Source of the DNA: Cladopsammia gracilis
Taxonomy: Eukaryota > Cnidaria > Anthozoa > Scleractinia > Dendrophylliidae
Length of the DNA stretch: 64,000 nucleotides
Direction: 5' to 3'
Assembly (NCBI GenBank): GCA_022457155.1
Contig: JAJGOT010000312.1
Coordinates: 915,001-979,000, forward strand
Translations under genes and position numbers: made by a program
Notes under the pieces: generated by a model
Database searches by the model: none
Told to the model about the DNA's origin: nothing
The model's input: the letters and a program-made list of their open reading frames with translations, nothing else
Shown here: piece by piece, positions 13,001-21,172 of the stretch
Layout of the letters: each line of letters begins with the position of its first letter
Position numbering within the stretch: position 1 is the stretch's first letter

Positions 13001-16000
13001 CATGTCAAACCGTTAAATGATGAGGTTCAGTTGCAACAAAAACACTTGCATTGCGAACAATATTGTACTGTACAGGCAATTACTTAATTTTTATTTACTC
13101 ATATTTTGCGTTACAGTTGTTGTTAACAATAAATTGTACATCATGTGACCATCATTTCACATTCTAGTTCAATTTTTGCCAATTATTTTGCTAAATTTAG
13201 AACACCTCTATTAAGCGGTCAGTTGGCTATTCCCCGAGGGTGACCGCTTAATAGAGGTTTGACTGTAGTTCAAAATTAGGGGTCTGAAACCAAGATTAAG
13301 AAAAACAATCTTAAAGACGAAGTTCCGGTATAAAAGGCTTAGCTCCCCCCCCCCGTTTCACACCCAATGCAAATTAAGGCGTCTTTCAGTCATAAAACGT
13401 GGTTAACTTGCGCGTCCTTTAAATATAATTTGCTTCAAAAATGTACTAAACCAAGATTTTACCTAAGCAAAAAAAGAAATAGAAGTTCATAAAGACTTCT
13501 GATATAACTTTCATAAAGTTTTTCCAAATTGTGTTAGCAATGGTCTTAGTAATGGCGCATGTTTTCTGTCAGTTGTTAATGCTTCAGTGGTTGATTGACG
13601 ACTGGAGGTGAGAATGGCCAGGCCAGGGTCCTTTTATACCGGAACTTCGTGTTCAACAGTATTAAATTTAATAGTACGGACTGTCAGTCCTAAGAAGCTA
13701 CAGCTAAATGAAGCATCAGCTTCTCACTGCTGACGTTAACATTTAAGGAAGGCTGTAGTTCTTGAATCAACCAAGTCTCCTTATTATAAATTTTGCAGTG
13801 AAAGTCCGTTTTGCCGGACGCTAAAATATCGAAATGATCCCAATTAATGTTGTGACCAGTGATTTTGATGTGATCAGCAATGGCTAATGTATGGTCACGT
13901 TTAGCGAGGGCCTTGAAATGTTCGGTTTTTCTGTCACATGAAGTCGTCGTATTATTTTCCCTATGTAGGATTCATCGCAATCCCAGCAACCTTTGTAGAA
14001 CGGAAATATTGGTGGTCGGAAGGGTAAGGGAAGGCAAGGGTCGGAAGGGGAAGCGAAGGGCAAGGGATTTTTTTCCCTCTCCTCGTCTCGCGCTTCGCGC
14101 GAAATGCTTCGCTCGCCTCGCTTGGCTCACAAAGCGCCTGTCATGGAGGCTAGTTGACCTTTCTCTCTTTGCGCCGATGCCAACAACATGAAAGGTTGCC
14201 GAAAACTATCTCAAGAGAAATTTGTTGCCCAAAGTACATCTTATACATAGTAGTTTCCTTATTACAGGTGATAATTTCAAAGATTTTAAAATCACTTTTG
14301 GTAAGTGAAGTTGTACAAAGCAACCATATTTCCAAGCCGCTGTGAACAAGATGTTGGCTGTTTGATTTATAGGTTTCTGAGTTACAAAAGTAACTATCCG
14401 CGGCGCTGATCGGAAACTGAATTCCAGTTTGTCAAAAATCCGAGCAGAAGTATTCATCTGTACTAAATATTACCCGATAAAATTGAAACTATGTGATTTG
14501 AGATCCAACGAGAGAAATTTCCTATTAGATTCAATCAATGACTGCAATGTTTTTCTTAACCCCACTCTCAGCCAAGCTACATGTTTCCCGACATAGTAAA
14601 TCGAACGTTCGGAAAACGAACCAATCCGTGGATTGAGTTCGATCGAGTTCGATTGAGTTCGATTGAGTTCGGCAATCGAACGAAATCAAACGCCGAATTT
14701 TGTGTGAGTTCGATTTCCGAACAAATCGAACTCAATCGAACAAATCGAACCCAATCGAACTCAATCCATTAGATTGTGTTCGATTGAGTTCGGCAACCGA
14801 ATTCAATCGAACACAATCCAATGTGTTCGGTGAATAAATTCGCTTGAACAAAGCCCATATGTTATGTGGTCTGACTGCCCACTCGATTACTGTACACAAC
14901 CTCTGGTTAACCTATACATACAAACCAAGCCCGTCGAAAACAGGTTTTTCTCGTCCTTTTATTACTGACTATTCAATAACAAAAATAACGGGAAATAAAC
15001 TGTCCACAGCAGTAAAAGAACAGACCACAGGGAAGCAACCAGTTCGCGTTGAACTGATGACCTAATTGTCCTCGCTCGTTTACAATTCGAAAAGCACGGC
15101 CTTTCTCGCCTATTTTATTAAAAACTTTGAAATCTTCGCCGTCCTTCACGTCAAAGGGGCAATCCTGGTAGCCTTTTACTACGCATTTAAAGCTAACAAC
15201 CCACAGCGCATCTGAAACCATTTCTCCGGAATTTCTGCGTTTACGAAAAACACGCGCTACACTCCCAGTATATACTGAAGTAACTCGAGCTTCAAAGATC
15301 TTGTTATTGAGTTTCAAAATTTACTATGCCAGGACTGTATTGGTGGTATTTGCCATGAAAGGTCTACCACAACAAAGCCAAGGGTTTCTACTGACCAAAT
15401 ATGAATAAATCCGAAAATTCAGTTTTGATGGCGAGTTCTCGATATTTACAGACAGCAGCTCTTACATGTAATATGGTGTGTTTGTGTGTGTGTTCTTATT
15501 ACGCTGCGCCTGTTCCTATTCACACTGTGCCTGTGCCTGTTCCGATTACGGGGGAGGGGGGACCAGGAAATGGAACGATAGCTTCTTTCTTAAAAAAAAT
15601 TTGTCATTGTGTAGTATTTTCTTAAGTGTCCCAAGCTATTTTGTCCACGGTTGTTCATATATAAATTTCGTTCTTTAAGCGCGAGGGGACAAATAACGCG
15701 CCACTACACCAAATATCTATTTTGCTGCGCTACGCTTTCTAATATGTTAAAACAAACACGCGAGCCGAATAGTCACGCAAGTGCCGGGAAATAACACGCC
15801 ATGACACCAAATATTTATCTTACTGCGCTGCGCGTCATCGAAAAGTCGAAAAGCAAACACGCTGGCCGAACAAGAAACCCGAATATTCACGCGAGTGGAA
15901 ATAACGAACCTTCAAGCCATTGTCAAAAGTGATAGAAGCAAATAAATGTGAACTAAACAGACGAAATAACGGCCAGAAATGTCAAAATTACACCGCCAGG

Positions 16001-18187
16001 GAACTGTAATCCACTTGCATCCTTGCATTCCTGTACTTTATCTCCAAACTACTGCTTTTGTTTTTGCTCTATGGAATCTATTCATCCAACTAAGTTGTAT
16101 GTTTGGTACCCAGGGTGTCAGAGGTTTTTTTACTCATGCGCATAGCGGCATGAGTCAAGGTTTCGGTAAGGTTTCTTTTCGTCCCGCTTTTTGTAGTCAC
16201 AAATCGCCTTGTTTTTTTAAAGTTTCCCCCCGTATCCCGCGGGACGACTTTCACTGGTCTGATTGGTTGACACGCGACCTCGTAGTTTCGGCGTGCCCGT
16301 AATCACGTTCTTGTTTTCAAATAGCCGAGTCAAGCCACTAGCATTTGGACTTCACTGGAAAGGAAATTACATTTTTCGATGGGCATTTATGTTGATATCA
16401 ATTTGATTGAATTTTTCTTTGTGTTGTCGCTAGTTTTACTATCGATCTCAGACGTCCTTGGACAAGGGATTTTTTTCGGCCCGCTTCACGGGCCGTTGGT
16501 TTCAGTCTGCGGTTAAAAAAATGTCGTCACGTGATGACATTTTTTTGGCTCTGCGGTTTCAAAAATGTTGATCACGTGACGCCATTCGGTTACTCGCGCC
16601 AAAAAGAAAACCGGCAAAGTGATCAAAGATGTTGGGGAGTAAAACCGGCCGAAGCTATCATCCAGGGAAAGCTTTGTCCAATGACATAAAAAAGCGGAAT
16701 AATAGATACGATAGTACAGGCCGGTGGCGACTTTACTACAGGTAAAAACGAAAAACTACGCCGTAAAAAACCTTAAATTGTTCAACGGACATGTTGGCGC
16801 GAAAATGAATTCACGGCCGTGGGAAGTCGAAATAAAGCATCACGTGATCAACATTTTTGAAACCGCAGAGCCAAAAAAATGTCATCGCGTGACGACACTT
16901 TTTTAACCACAGACTGAAACCAACGGCCCGTGAAGCGGACCGAAAAAAATCCCTTGTCCAAGGACGTCTGAGATCGATAGTAAAGAAATGCTTATAAAAC
17001 GTGTTTAACTTCAGTTGTAAATTCAGTCGTAATAAATTATATCTGATATTTATATGTAAACAAAACAAGACTTAATGTCACGCAAAATTCGTTTAGAAGG
17101 AAGGGGTGCGTGACCCAGTTAAGATCAGTTAAAAAATAAACCATAAAACGTTCTTATGCAAGCGCATGAGTACAGGCTACCAGCTAGCCTCTTGCTTTTT
17201 TTTTAAAAACCGGCGATATCCCGGCAGTAGGTTAACTCAATTATACTTCTAAATACAGGTCAGCAAACAGATCAGTAAACAGGTCAGCAAAACGGGTCAG
17301 CGAGATGAATCATAAACTGTACTTTCAAAATCACAAAGTTTCAACGTACTTCAGGAATGTTAATTACGAAACTAAATGCCAATCAACGAACCACTAAAAG
17401 CAAATACTAATTGTCCATAATGTCACGTCAACGAAACATACACAGTAAAAAAAAAAAAGAAAAAAAAAAAAAAAACAGAGGGTTGCCCAATATACACGCA
17501 CAGTGGAACCTACCCATAATGTGTTGTTTTCGAATATCCCACCCTTGCACATAATTTACTGCCTTCTCCTGGTTGTCGTGGGGTGTTTGTCACAAGAGCA
17601 ATTCCTTCGCTATGGAGTGAATGCATCCATTCGTACAATTTTAAGTCATCTTCAATGACGTCTTGAAAATCATAGCGCGGAATCTTTCCTTGAAGTTGCT
17701 CGGCGTTCCAAAATGTTAGTCCCTCTCTGCGGAGCGACGATCGCTCCTTCGACAAATCGTTTTCTTCCGCCAGACGTCTGGAGTGAAGCCACTGCGAGTT
17801 AAACACGCTGACATGCTTGTCTGGCCAAGTAACGGAGATCTGTTCGCCATTCTGCAAAACATCGACCCTTTCCGGTTGAATCTCCATGTTCAGTTTGCCA
17901 ACCGTGTCGAACGATCGCTGGAGGGAAGATTCGTGGAAACATTCGGAACACTGGCAGTTGTCTCGGAGATACACAAACGGATAGCGACTCACTGTGTCAT
18001 TGTTCCAAGTCACATTCAGCATTCGAGAGGCGTCTGTTTTGCGGGCGCTCTGTACGCTTAGGGAACTCAGGGCAGTTGATTGAGCAGCGGTGGCACAGTT
18101 CGCTTTAAAGAATAATGACGACTTGTTTAACAGCTGTCTGTTGGCTACGAATCGAAGATTCCACTGTTGCTTCAGACGAGAAAGCAT
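1570..18187 (-). CDS. Gamma-butyrobetaine/trimethyllysine dioxygenase family gene, 5' three exons (partial)
   Basis: Fe(II)/2-oxoglutarate dioxygenase of carnitine synthesis. Exon 1 is 17514-18187 (ATG at 18187-18185), exon 2 is 8283-8388, exon 3 is 1570-1772; donors and acceptors are GT/AG and phases agree (2, 0, 2). Exon 1 encodes a basic, Ser/Ala-rich leader that could be a mitochondrial transit peptide, then the family's N-terminal zinc-binding domain (RDNCQCSECFH, about residues 76-86) and ends THYG. Exon 2 continues HYFEVHAKFDANNLAYTSQF and supplies the HxD iron ligand pair (H249, D251). Exon 3 has the LLHCIEQ-type and VDGF blocks. The second iron histidine and C-terminus are off the left edge. 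Residues around exons 2-3 look more like BBOX1, the leader more like TMLHE, so the substrate is left open. Introns are 9.1 and 6.5 kb and full of transposons. Family assignment is firm; completeness unknown. Confidence 0.9.
1947..2213. repeat. MITE-like element with a ~120-bp tandem duplication
   Basis: Begins with 'gagactggagcgagcgaa' and contains two successive ~120-bp copies of a segment running from 'ccctcggttygcattrcttt' to 'gggactgctagcagtcta'. Relatives lie at 46484-46690 and 47906-48045, and the end motif 'gctagcagtcta' also occurs alone near 6640. Open frames across it on both strands reflect the duplication, not a gene. Confidence 0.6.
2214..3095. other. No gene seen (intron 2 of the dioxygenase gene)
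   Basis: Unremarkable AT-rich intronic DNA. No recognisable protein, RNA gene or repeat boundary found. Confidence 0.4.
3096..3199. repeat. Short foldback element
   Basis: Inverted arms: 'tttgaa...aaactcgcagca...gtattatcatg' on the left pairs with 'tgataatacactgctgctcg...tttcaaa' on the right, around a 'gcttcgcctcgag' centre. Arms are about 45 bp and imperfect. Confidence 0.55.
3346..3495. repeat. (GT)n then (ATT)n microsatellites
   Basis: A degenerate GT/GTGTGAT run to about 3433, a short G run, then about fourteen ATT units. The reading frame with repeated Cys-Val-Cys-Val here is an artefact of the dinucleotide repeat. Confidence 0.9.
3497..3835 (+). mobile_element. LINE 3'-end fragment (reverse transcriptase C-terminal tail)
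   Basis: The frame 3497-3700 encodes ANVHSYKLRNNLNNLFVHRP followed by FNYRGTVLWNGLSNEIK, the short conserved C-terminal motif of many invertebrate non-LTR retrotransposon ORF2 proteins, then a stop. It is followed by a short untranslated tail with AATAAA and a (GAT)n tract ending near 3832, as expected for a 5'-truncated LINE inserted on the plus strand. Confidence 0.6.
3990..4130. repeat. Fragment of a GC-rich MITE (gcgccgtaggcgc / poly-G)
   Basis: Contains 'gcgccgtaggcgctcg', a run of more than 30 G, and 'ggaaattttgcaaattt'. It resembles the left end of the 55416-56361 element ('gcgccgtagacgcgagc ... ggggaaattgtg'). Confidence 0.45.
4376..4732 (-). pseudogene. Orphan coding-like block, possibly transposase-derived
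   Basis: One open frame on the minus strand reads from about 4732 (FGGIFNRPIDIQTSDADPG) to the stop at 4376 (LESKCQEEISKL). The composition is protein-like, with a RIHYAPNDSRSHIAEQVMRS segment. I do not recognise the family with confidence. Stretches of the form 'APxxSxxxxAExxxxxL' occur near the active site of several integrase-like cnidarian transposon proteins, so a transposon origin is a guess. No start codon or promoter is evident; it lies inside intron 2 of the dioxygenase gene on the same strand, so a skipped or alternative exon cannot be excluded. Confidence 0.35.
4733..7310. other. No gene seen; poly-A tracts and low-copy repeat debris
   Basis: Intronic. Notable items are an A-rich run at about 5177-5205, a stretch at 5270-5470 with twice-occurring 'gtgtgaccgca' and repeated 'taactacag/ctgtagtta' halves that looks like a decayed foldback element, and a second A run near 5998-6016. 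Confidence 0.4.
7318..7728. mobile_element. GTACTCC-family non-autonomous element, copy 2
   Basis: Inverted relative to the copy at 1-470: begins with a poly-C/CCGGGG end followed by 'actcaacaaagttttgtacg', ends 'gggagtaccc...ctccccggg'. It is flanked by AGGTGAC at 7311-7317 and 7729-7735, consistent with a 7-8-bp target duplication. No coding capacity. Confidence 0.7.
9137..9285. repeat. Near-perfect hairpin (about 55-bp arms)
   Basis: 'tgttgtggtgcaattttgtc...cctttgttt' on the left is the reverse complement of the right arm that ends 'gcaccacaaca'; the loop contains 'tgtatgataa' twice. A small foldback element or cruciform-forming repeat. Confidence 0.8.
9972..10255 (-). pseudogene. Tyrosine-recombinase (Crypton/DUF3504-like) fragment
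   Basis: The minus-strand frame reads WKHGGFIGRR... EFASGSEFLQYTEDISKTN... LGHLRIKRKVVRAYKN... CPVELYKKYMSHVP... DNVFYLRALHKPKG. This is the middle of the DUF3504 / KIAA1958-type domain found in Crypton transposons and domesticated relatives (the GxExLxFxExxxKT, 'RCPVxLYKxY' and 'FYLRxL' blocks). The active-site R-H-R-Y region is not present, so it is a fragment. Its 3' end reaches into the left inverted arm of the surrounding element. Confidence 0.6.
10380..10745. repeat. Two ~190-bp direct repeats
   Basis: 'cacaacaactgaggaattg... tgctaatttcattgttata... ccaaaggggcggctaaaatcg' occurs twice with about 15% divergence. The unit ends in 'gagaacaatrsgatttygtgag'-like sequence that also terminates the element arms. 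Confidence 0.75.
11581..11768. repeat. Foldback MITE, ~53-bp arms
   Basis: 'tgtaaaatttgatgtttgtt...gtacaaaacaagaaaaaatcc' pairs with 'ggatttttctcgttttgtac...acatcagattttataca'. Downstream to 12262 there are repeated 'gtgtcccctgg' and 'agggacaagac' motifs but no gene. Confidence 0.65.
12362..13268. mobile_element. Mariner/Tigger-type element (ACCTCTATTAAGCGG ends)
   Basis: Terminal inverted repeats: left 'acagttaaacctctattaag' and right 'cttaatagaggtttgactgt'. The left end has several more 'cctctattaagcgg' units. Ends are next to TA, the usual mariner target. About 0.9 kb, no transposase frame; non-autonomous and carrying a nested 103-bp element. Confidence 0.7.
12853..12955. mobile_element. 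103-bp MITE with perfect 9-bp target duplication
   Basis: Ends TAGTCTCC...GGGAGACTA; flanked on both sides by AAGCACAGT (12844-12852 and 12956-12964). Inside is a strong palindrome 'tgctcctccgggaggagca'. The end pattern TAGnCTCC and 9-bp duplication match those of the large transposon at 18447-29196. A solo right end of the same family is at about 38720-38755. Confidence 0.85.
13316..13651. mobile_element. MITE with GAAGTTCCGGTATAAAAGG ends
   Basis: 'acgaagttccggtataaaag' at the left and 'cttttataccggaacttcgt' at the right form ~22-bp terminal inverted repeats. No coding frame. It interrupts the Penelope-like relic. Confidence 0.75.
14036..14152. repeat. Right-end fragment of a TAGCCTG-type MITE
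   Basis: 'tctcgcgcttcgcgcgaaat...gcttggctcacaaagcgcc' then 'tgtcatggaggcta' closely matches the right half of the intact 61647-61829 element. The left end was not found. Confidence 0.65.
14590..14830. repeat. GTTCGATTGA decamer-like satellite with inverted halves
   Basis: Tandem 'gagttcgattgagttcgatt' units followed by their reverse complement 'aatcgaactcaatcgaac', in total about 240 bp. It forms a self-complementary block; the open frame through it is rich in Asn/Arg/Thr and is not a gene. Confidence 0.85.
14973..15317 (-). pseudogene. Coding-like block of uncertain nature (weak NTR/netrin-module resemblance)
   Basis: Open from a stop-bounded point at 15317, reading NNKIFEARVTSVYTGSVARV... 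ALWVVSFKCVVKGYQDCPF... VKDGEDFKVFNKIGEKG, ending about 14973. The 'ARVxSVYxGxVxRVF ... KC ... GExFxVF' pattern recalls the netrin/C345C module of secreted proteins, but the expected cysteine set is incomplete. It lies in intron 1 of the dioxygenase gene, same strand. Could be an exon of a nested gene, a relic, or chance. Confidence 0.25.
15688..15905. repeat. Two ~106-bp tandem repeats
   Basis: 'aaataacgcgccactacacc' and, about 106 bp later, 'aaataacacgccatgacacc' begin two similar units, each continuing through 'tgcgctgcgc/tgcgctacgc' and 'aaacacgc', then ending 'cacgc(a/g)agtg'. Confidence 0.65.
16436..16984. mobile_element. Inverted-repeat element, ~145-bp arms
   Basis: Left arm 16436-16579 starts 'ttactatcgatctcagacgt' and runs through 'ggttaaaaaaatgtcgtcac' to 'atgttgatcacgtgac'; the right arm 16841-16984 is its reverse complement with a handful of mismatches. 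No coding frame. The flanking DNA on both sides (16370-16435, 16985-17060) resembles the uninterrupted stretch 28360-28690 inside the large transposon. Confidence 0.8.
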
Positions 18188-18446
18188 TCCTGTCGGTAGC
18201 GGTGAACTGAATTAAGGTCCCTTTTACTTTTAAAAGACTTATAACGCGAGGAGTGATCTGATACCCAAAGTGATACCCAGCTGTATTATTTAAAGGGGCG
18301 GTTACTAGGTTTTTGCAATTTTTAGGGATGGACCATTATTTTTCTGGAGGGTGTGGGGGGAACGAGAAATTTTCCTCTGCGAACGTTTTTTGTAATTCAT
18401 GCTCCTCTGCAATAATTTTTTTTTACAGTGCTATCTTCTCTGGTGC
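18188..18446. promoter_or_regulatory. Upstream region of the dioxygenase gene, cut by the large transposon
   Basis: Only about 260 bp separate the dioxygenase ATG from the left border of the 10.75-kb transposon, so its proximal promoter should lie here. I see no clear TATA box. The 9-bp target duplicate CTCTGGTGC is at 18438-18446; the original upstream DNA now begins again at 29206. Confidence 0.45.
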
Positions 18447-18561
18447 TAGCCTGCGTGGCAGGCGTTCAAAGGGGAAGGGGAAGGGGAGAAATTCGGGCGC
18501 GCGAGAACGCGAAGGGCGCGCGAGGGAGGGGGGAAGGGAACGCCTGCAATGACGCCATTGT
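18447..18561. repeat. Left terminal inverted repeat of the large transposon
   Basis: TAGCCTGCGTGGCAGGCGTT, then a GA-rich 'ggggaaggggaaggggag' tract, 'cgggcgcgcgagaacgcg', and 'gaacgcctgcaatgacgcca'. It contains its own small inverted pair (caggcgttc ... gaacgcctg). About 11 bp shorter than the right copy because of a deletion in the purine tract. Confidence 0.9.
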
Positions 18562-18728
18562 CTGACCCGTCTTTTCCGCTCAGATCCTGAGCGGAAAAAA
18601 CGCGATTGGTTAGAATTAGATATGTGTCAATCACCTACTTAATACCTTGTTCCGATTGGTTGAAATCATCATCACGCTATTTCAGTAACACGATGTAACA
18701 CGATCGTTTCAAGCATACGTTTTCAAAT
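18562..18728 (+). promoter_or_regulatory. Helicase upstream region with ATTGG boxes
   Basis: Between the left terminal repeat and the helicase ATG there are two 'cgattggtt(a/g)' type CCAAT-box cores in inverted orientation (about 18602 and 18652). The ATG context is 'aaatATGg'. A similar 'cgattgg' lies just upstream of the minus-strand gene at about 27733. Confidence 0.4.
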
Positions 18729-21172
18729 ATGGCGGAAGAAGTGGGAAGAGATTTCGAGTTTGTTTTACGGGAATTATTGTTAGAATTGGAAACTAAAGGC
18801 CTCAAGTTCAACTTGAAAGAAGAACAGAAGACAGCATTGAAACAACTCTGCGAAGGAAAAGACCTGGTGGCGGTTTTACCGACTGGTTTCGGTAAAAGTC
18901 TTATCTTTCAGTTGCTTGTATTACTCGCCAAAAAGAAAAATCATGCCGCCTGTGTGCTGGTTATCTGCCCTCTGACCAGCATTATCAACGACCAGATTGT
19001 GGAAGTTGAAGCCATGGGATTATGTGCTTGCAATTTGAGTGATAAACTCAACGATTTAACAGGCATCGAAGAGGGAAACTTCGCTATTGTTTATGCTTCT
19101 GCTGAGAGTGCGATCGACAAGAGATTCCTGGAATCGCTAAAGAAAAACAAAGCATTTTCGAGATATATAGCAGCTTGTGTGATCGACGAGTCACACACGA
19201 TAGAAACCTGGACGGGTTTAAGGTAGGTTTTTCGGAAACTTCTCTTTTAGGGGCTATTTTCTTCTTCGTAGAGGTGAATTTAAAAAGTTTTGCAATTTAC
19301 ATCGTGACTATACACGTACGTCATGTCATAAGCCTACCTTCGTTCAAGTGTCATTTTCAAAACGTTTTCATCATTTTCTTTTCAACATTCTTATTCTTAT
19401 ATGAATTCAAACCGCTTGGATTGTTTTGTTTTTGCAGGAAATCCAAGGTTAAGAACTCTGGGAATTCCTTCGCATTTCGAGGAGCCTACGGGGAACTCGC
19501 TCTCCTTCGGTCATTTTTTCACAAAGGTAAACAAAAGGGAATCTTGACTTGTTAGTTTTGCATAAAACATTTTAATATTATGTGCCACTCTTTTATGGTG
19601 TCCAAATCGAACTAACATACTCTTGTTCACTATACTCCTCCAGTGATATTCACTATACACTTGTCAAGTTATATTTTATTATAATAAAAACGTGTGTAGA
19701 TTCAGGGGGTTGATTAGCTGTTTTACAAAAAAAAAAAAAATACAGGGCACAAGTTAACTGCAGTTTCAAACAAATGCCAGCTTCCCAAGTTTAAAATAAA
19801 TGCTAGTGGTGTTTATAGAGAGAATATGGTACGTGTACATCAGAGTGCAACTGAAAAATATCAAAATATTTATTATTTTTATGTACGCTGTATCTTTGGA
19901 ACCAGTGTCTATGTTCACTTGCTTATATTCCTTTTTTATTTCCTACTGTTCTTGACAGGGACCCCTTTTGCAGCATTGACTGGTACAGCTGATGAAAAAA
20001 CATGTTCTGTCATTGTTTCAAAGCTTTCTCTAAAGGAGCCCCTTACCATTCATGTCAGTCCAAACCGGGAAAATTTGCGTTTTGCAGTGATAAGTACCAA
20101 AAAGGATTCCATCTTTTCAGGACTCGACTGGTTGGTTCAACACGTAAAAGAAAAAGGGGAGACAGCTGACAAAACAGTTATATTTTGTAATACCATGAAT
20201 GACATCGCAAGTGTGGTGAACTATTTAATGATGAAACTTGGTAAGGATGCCTATTCTCCCAAAGAGTCACGAGAACAGCCAAATTGTCTTCTCGGGATTT
20301 TCCACTCAAGCTGTTGGCCCCATAGCAAGGAACGAGTGGTACAGTCTTTTAAGGGGGATGGGAAAGTACGAGTAGTGGTGGCTTCTACTGCTCTAAGCAT
20401 GGGTGTGAACTTTCCAGACATTCGTTATGTTGTGAACTGGGGCCCTGCTAGAAGCCTTCTTGATCAACATCAAGAAGCTGGACGAGCTGGAAGAGATGGT
20501 CTACCTAGTCATGTATTAATTATTTACCATGGCCAGCAGCTTAGCCACTGCGAGGAGGAAATCAAGCAATTGGTTCAAGCAAACGATTGTCTGCGTGTTG
20601 CAGCTTACAAGTCACTTGATGCAAGCATCCAGCCACAAAAACCTGGACACTCTTGTTGTAGTTTCTGTGCTTCTGTTTGTGATTGCAGTGACCAGTGTGA
20701 AGTGAGCCGACCTTTGTTTGAACAGTTAACTCAAGGGGAACAAGGGGCTACTAGAGAATTTGTTCTTACAAGACCTGTTTGCAATGAAGACAAAATAGAC
20801 TTAAGAAACTCTTTAATGGAAGTCAAGGACAGCTTTGCCAAGTGTCATTCAGTTTTTGACGATATTTCTTGTCATGGATTTTCAGACCAACTTGTACATG
20901 ACATAGTTTCGAATTGTCATCAGTTATTTACTGTTAATGATGTTTTGGAGAAGTGTCCTGTTTTTTCTATCATTCATGCTCTAAATATTTTAGAAATCAT
21001 ACAGGAGCTTTTTTTAGACATTCCAAATTTTGACGAATTCATGGACATTATAAGGCTGGAAGAGGACTCTCATTGTCAGGACTTGCCAAATGTTTTAAGC
21101 AATGCCACTTTATTGGGTGACAGCACAGAAAGTGAGGATGATTCGGGCGAAGAGTCTATGGCAGTTTTGTAA
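18729..21172 (+). CDS. RecQ-like superfamily-2 helicase of the large transposon
   Basis: Three exons: 18729-19222, 19438-19526, 19959-21172; GT/AG junctions with phases 2 and 1, giving a 598-aa protein. Motifs: Walker A PTGFGKS (51-57), motif Ia CPLTSIINDQ (80-89), a DESH motif II (153-156, where RecQ usually has DEAH), FRGAYGELALLR encoded across exon 2, TGTA motif III (202-205), motif V TALSMGVNF (338-346), motif VI QEAGRAGRDG (366-375), then a cysteine cluster HSCCSFCASVCDCSDQC (about 425-441) like the RecQ zinc subdomain. There is no HRDC domain. Presumed ATP-driven 3'-5' DNA unwinding, here probably serving transposition. The stop TAA overlaps a perfect GTAAGT, so a rare extra exon is possible. 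An AATAAA lies near 21616. Frame consistency across junctions argues for a functional gene. Confidence 0.88.

Larger units (their letters stand above)
12263..14030 (-). mobile_element. Decayed Penelope-like element split by two later insertions
   Basis: The ends at 12270-12340 ('aacttgacgtttcgtatg...gacatacat') and the segment 13690-14030 match, base for base in many places, the Penelope-like relic at 62960-63530. The 13.7-14.0 kb part is the reverse complement of a GIY-YIG endonuclease frame full of stops. The continuous copy is broken by an element at 12362-13268 and another at 13316-13651. Confidence 0.6.

Noticed and set aside
14581..14772. Asn/Arg/Thr-rich 63-aa frame
   Set aside because: Encoded by the GTTCGATTGA satellite.
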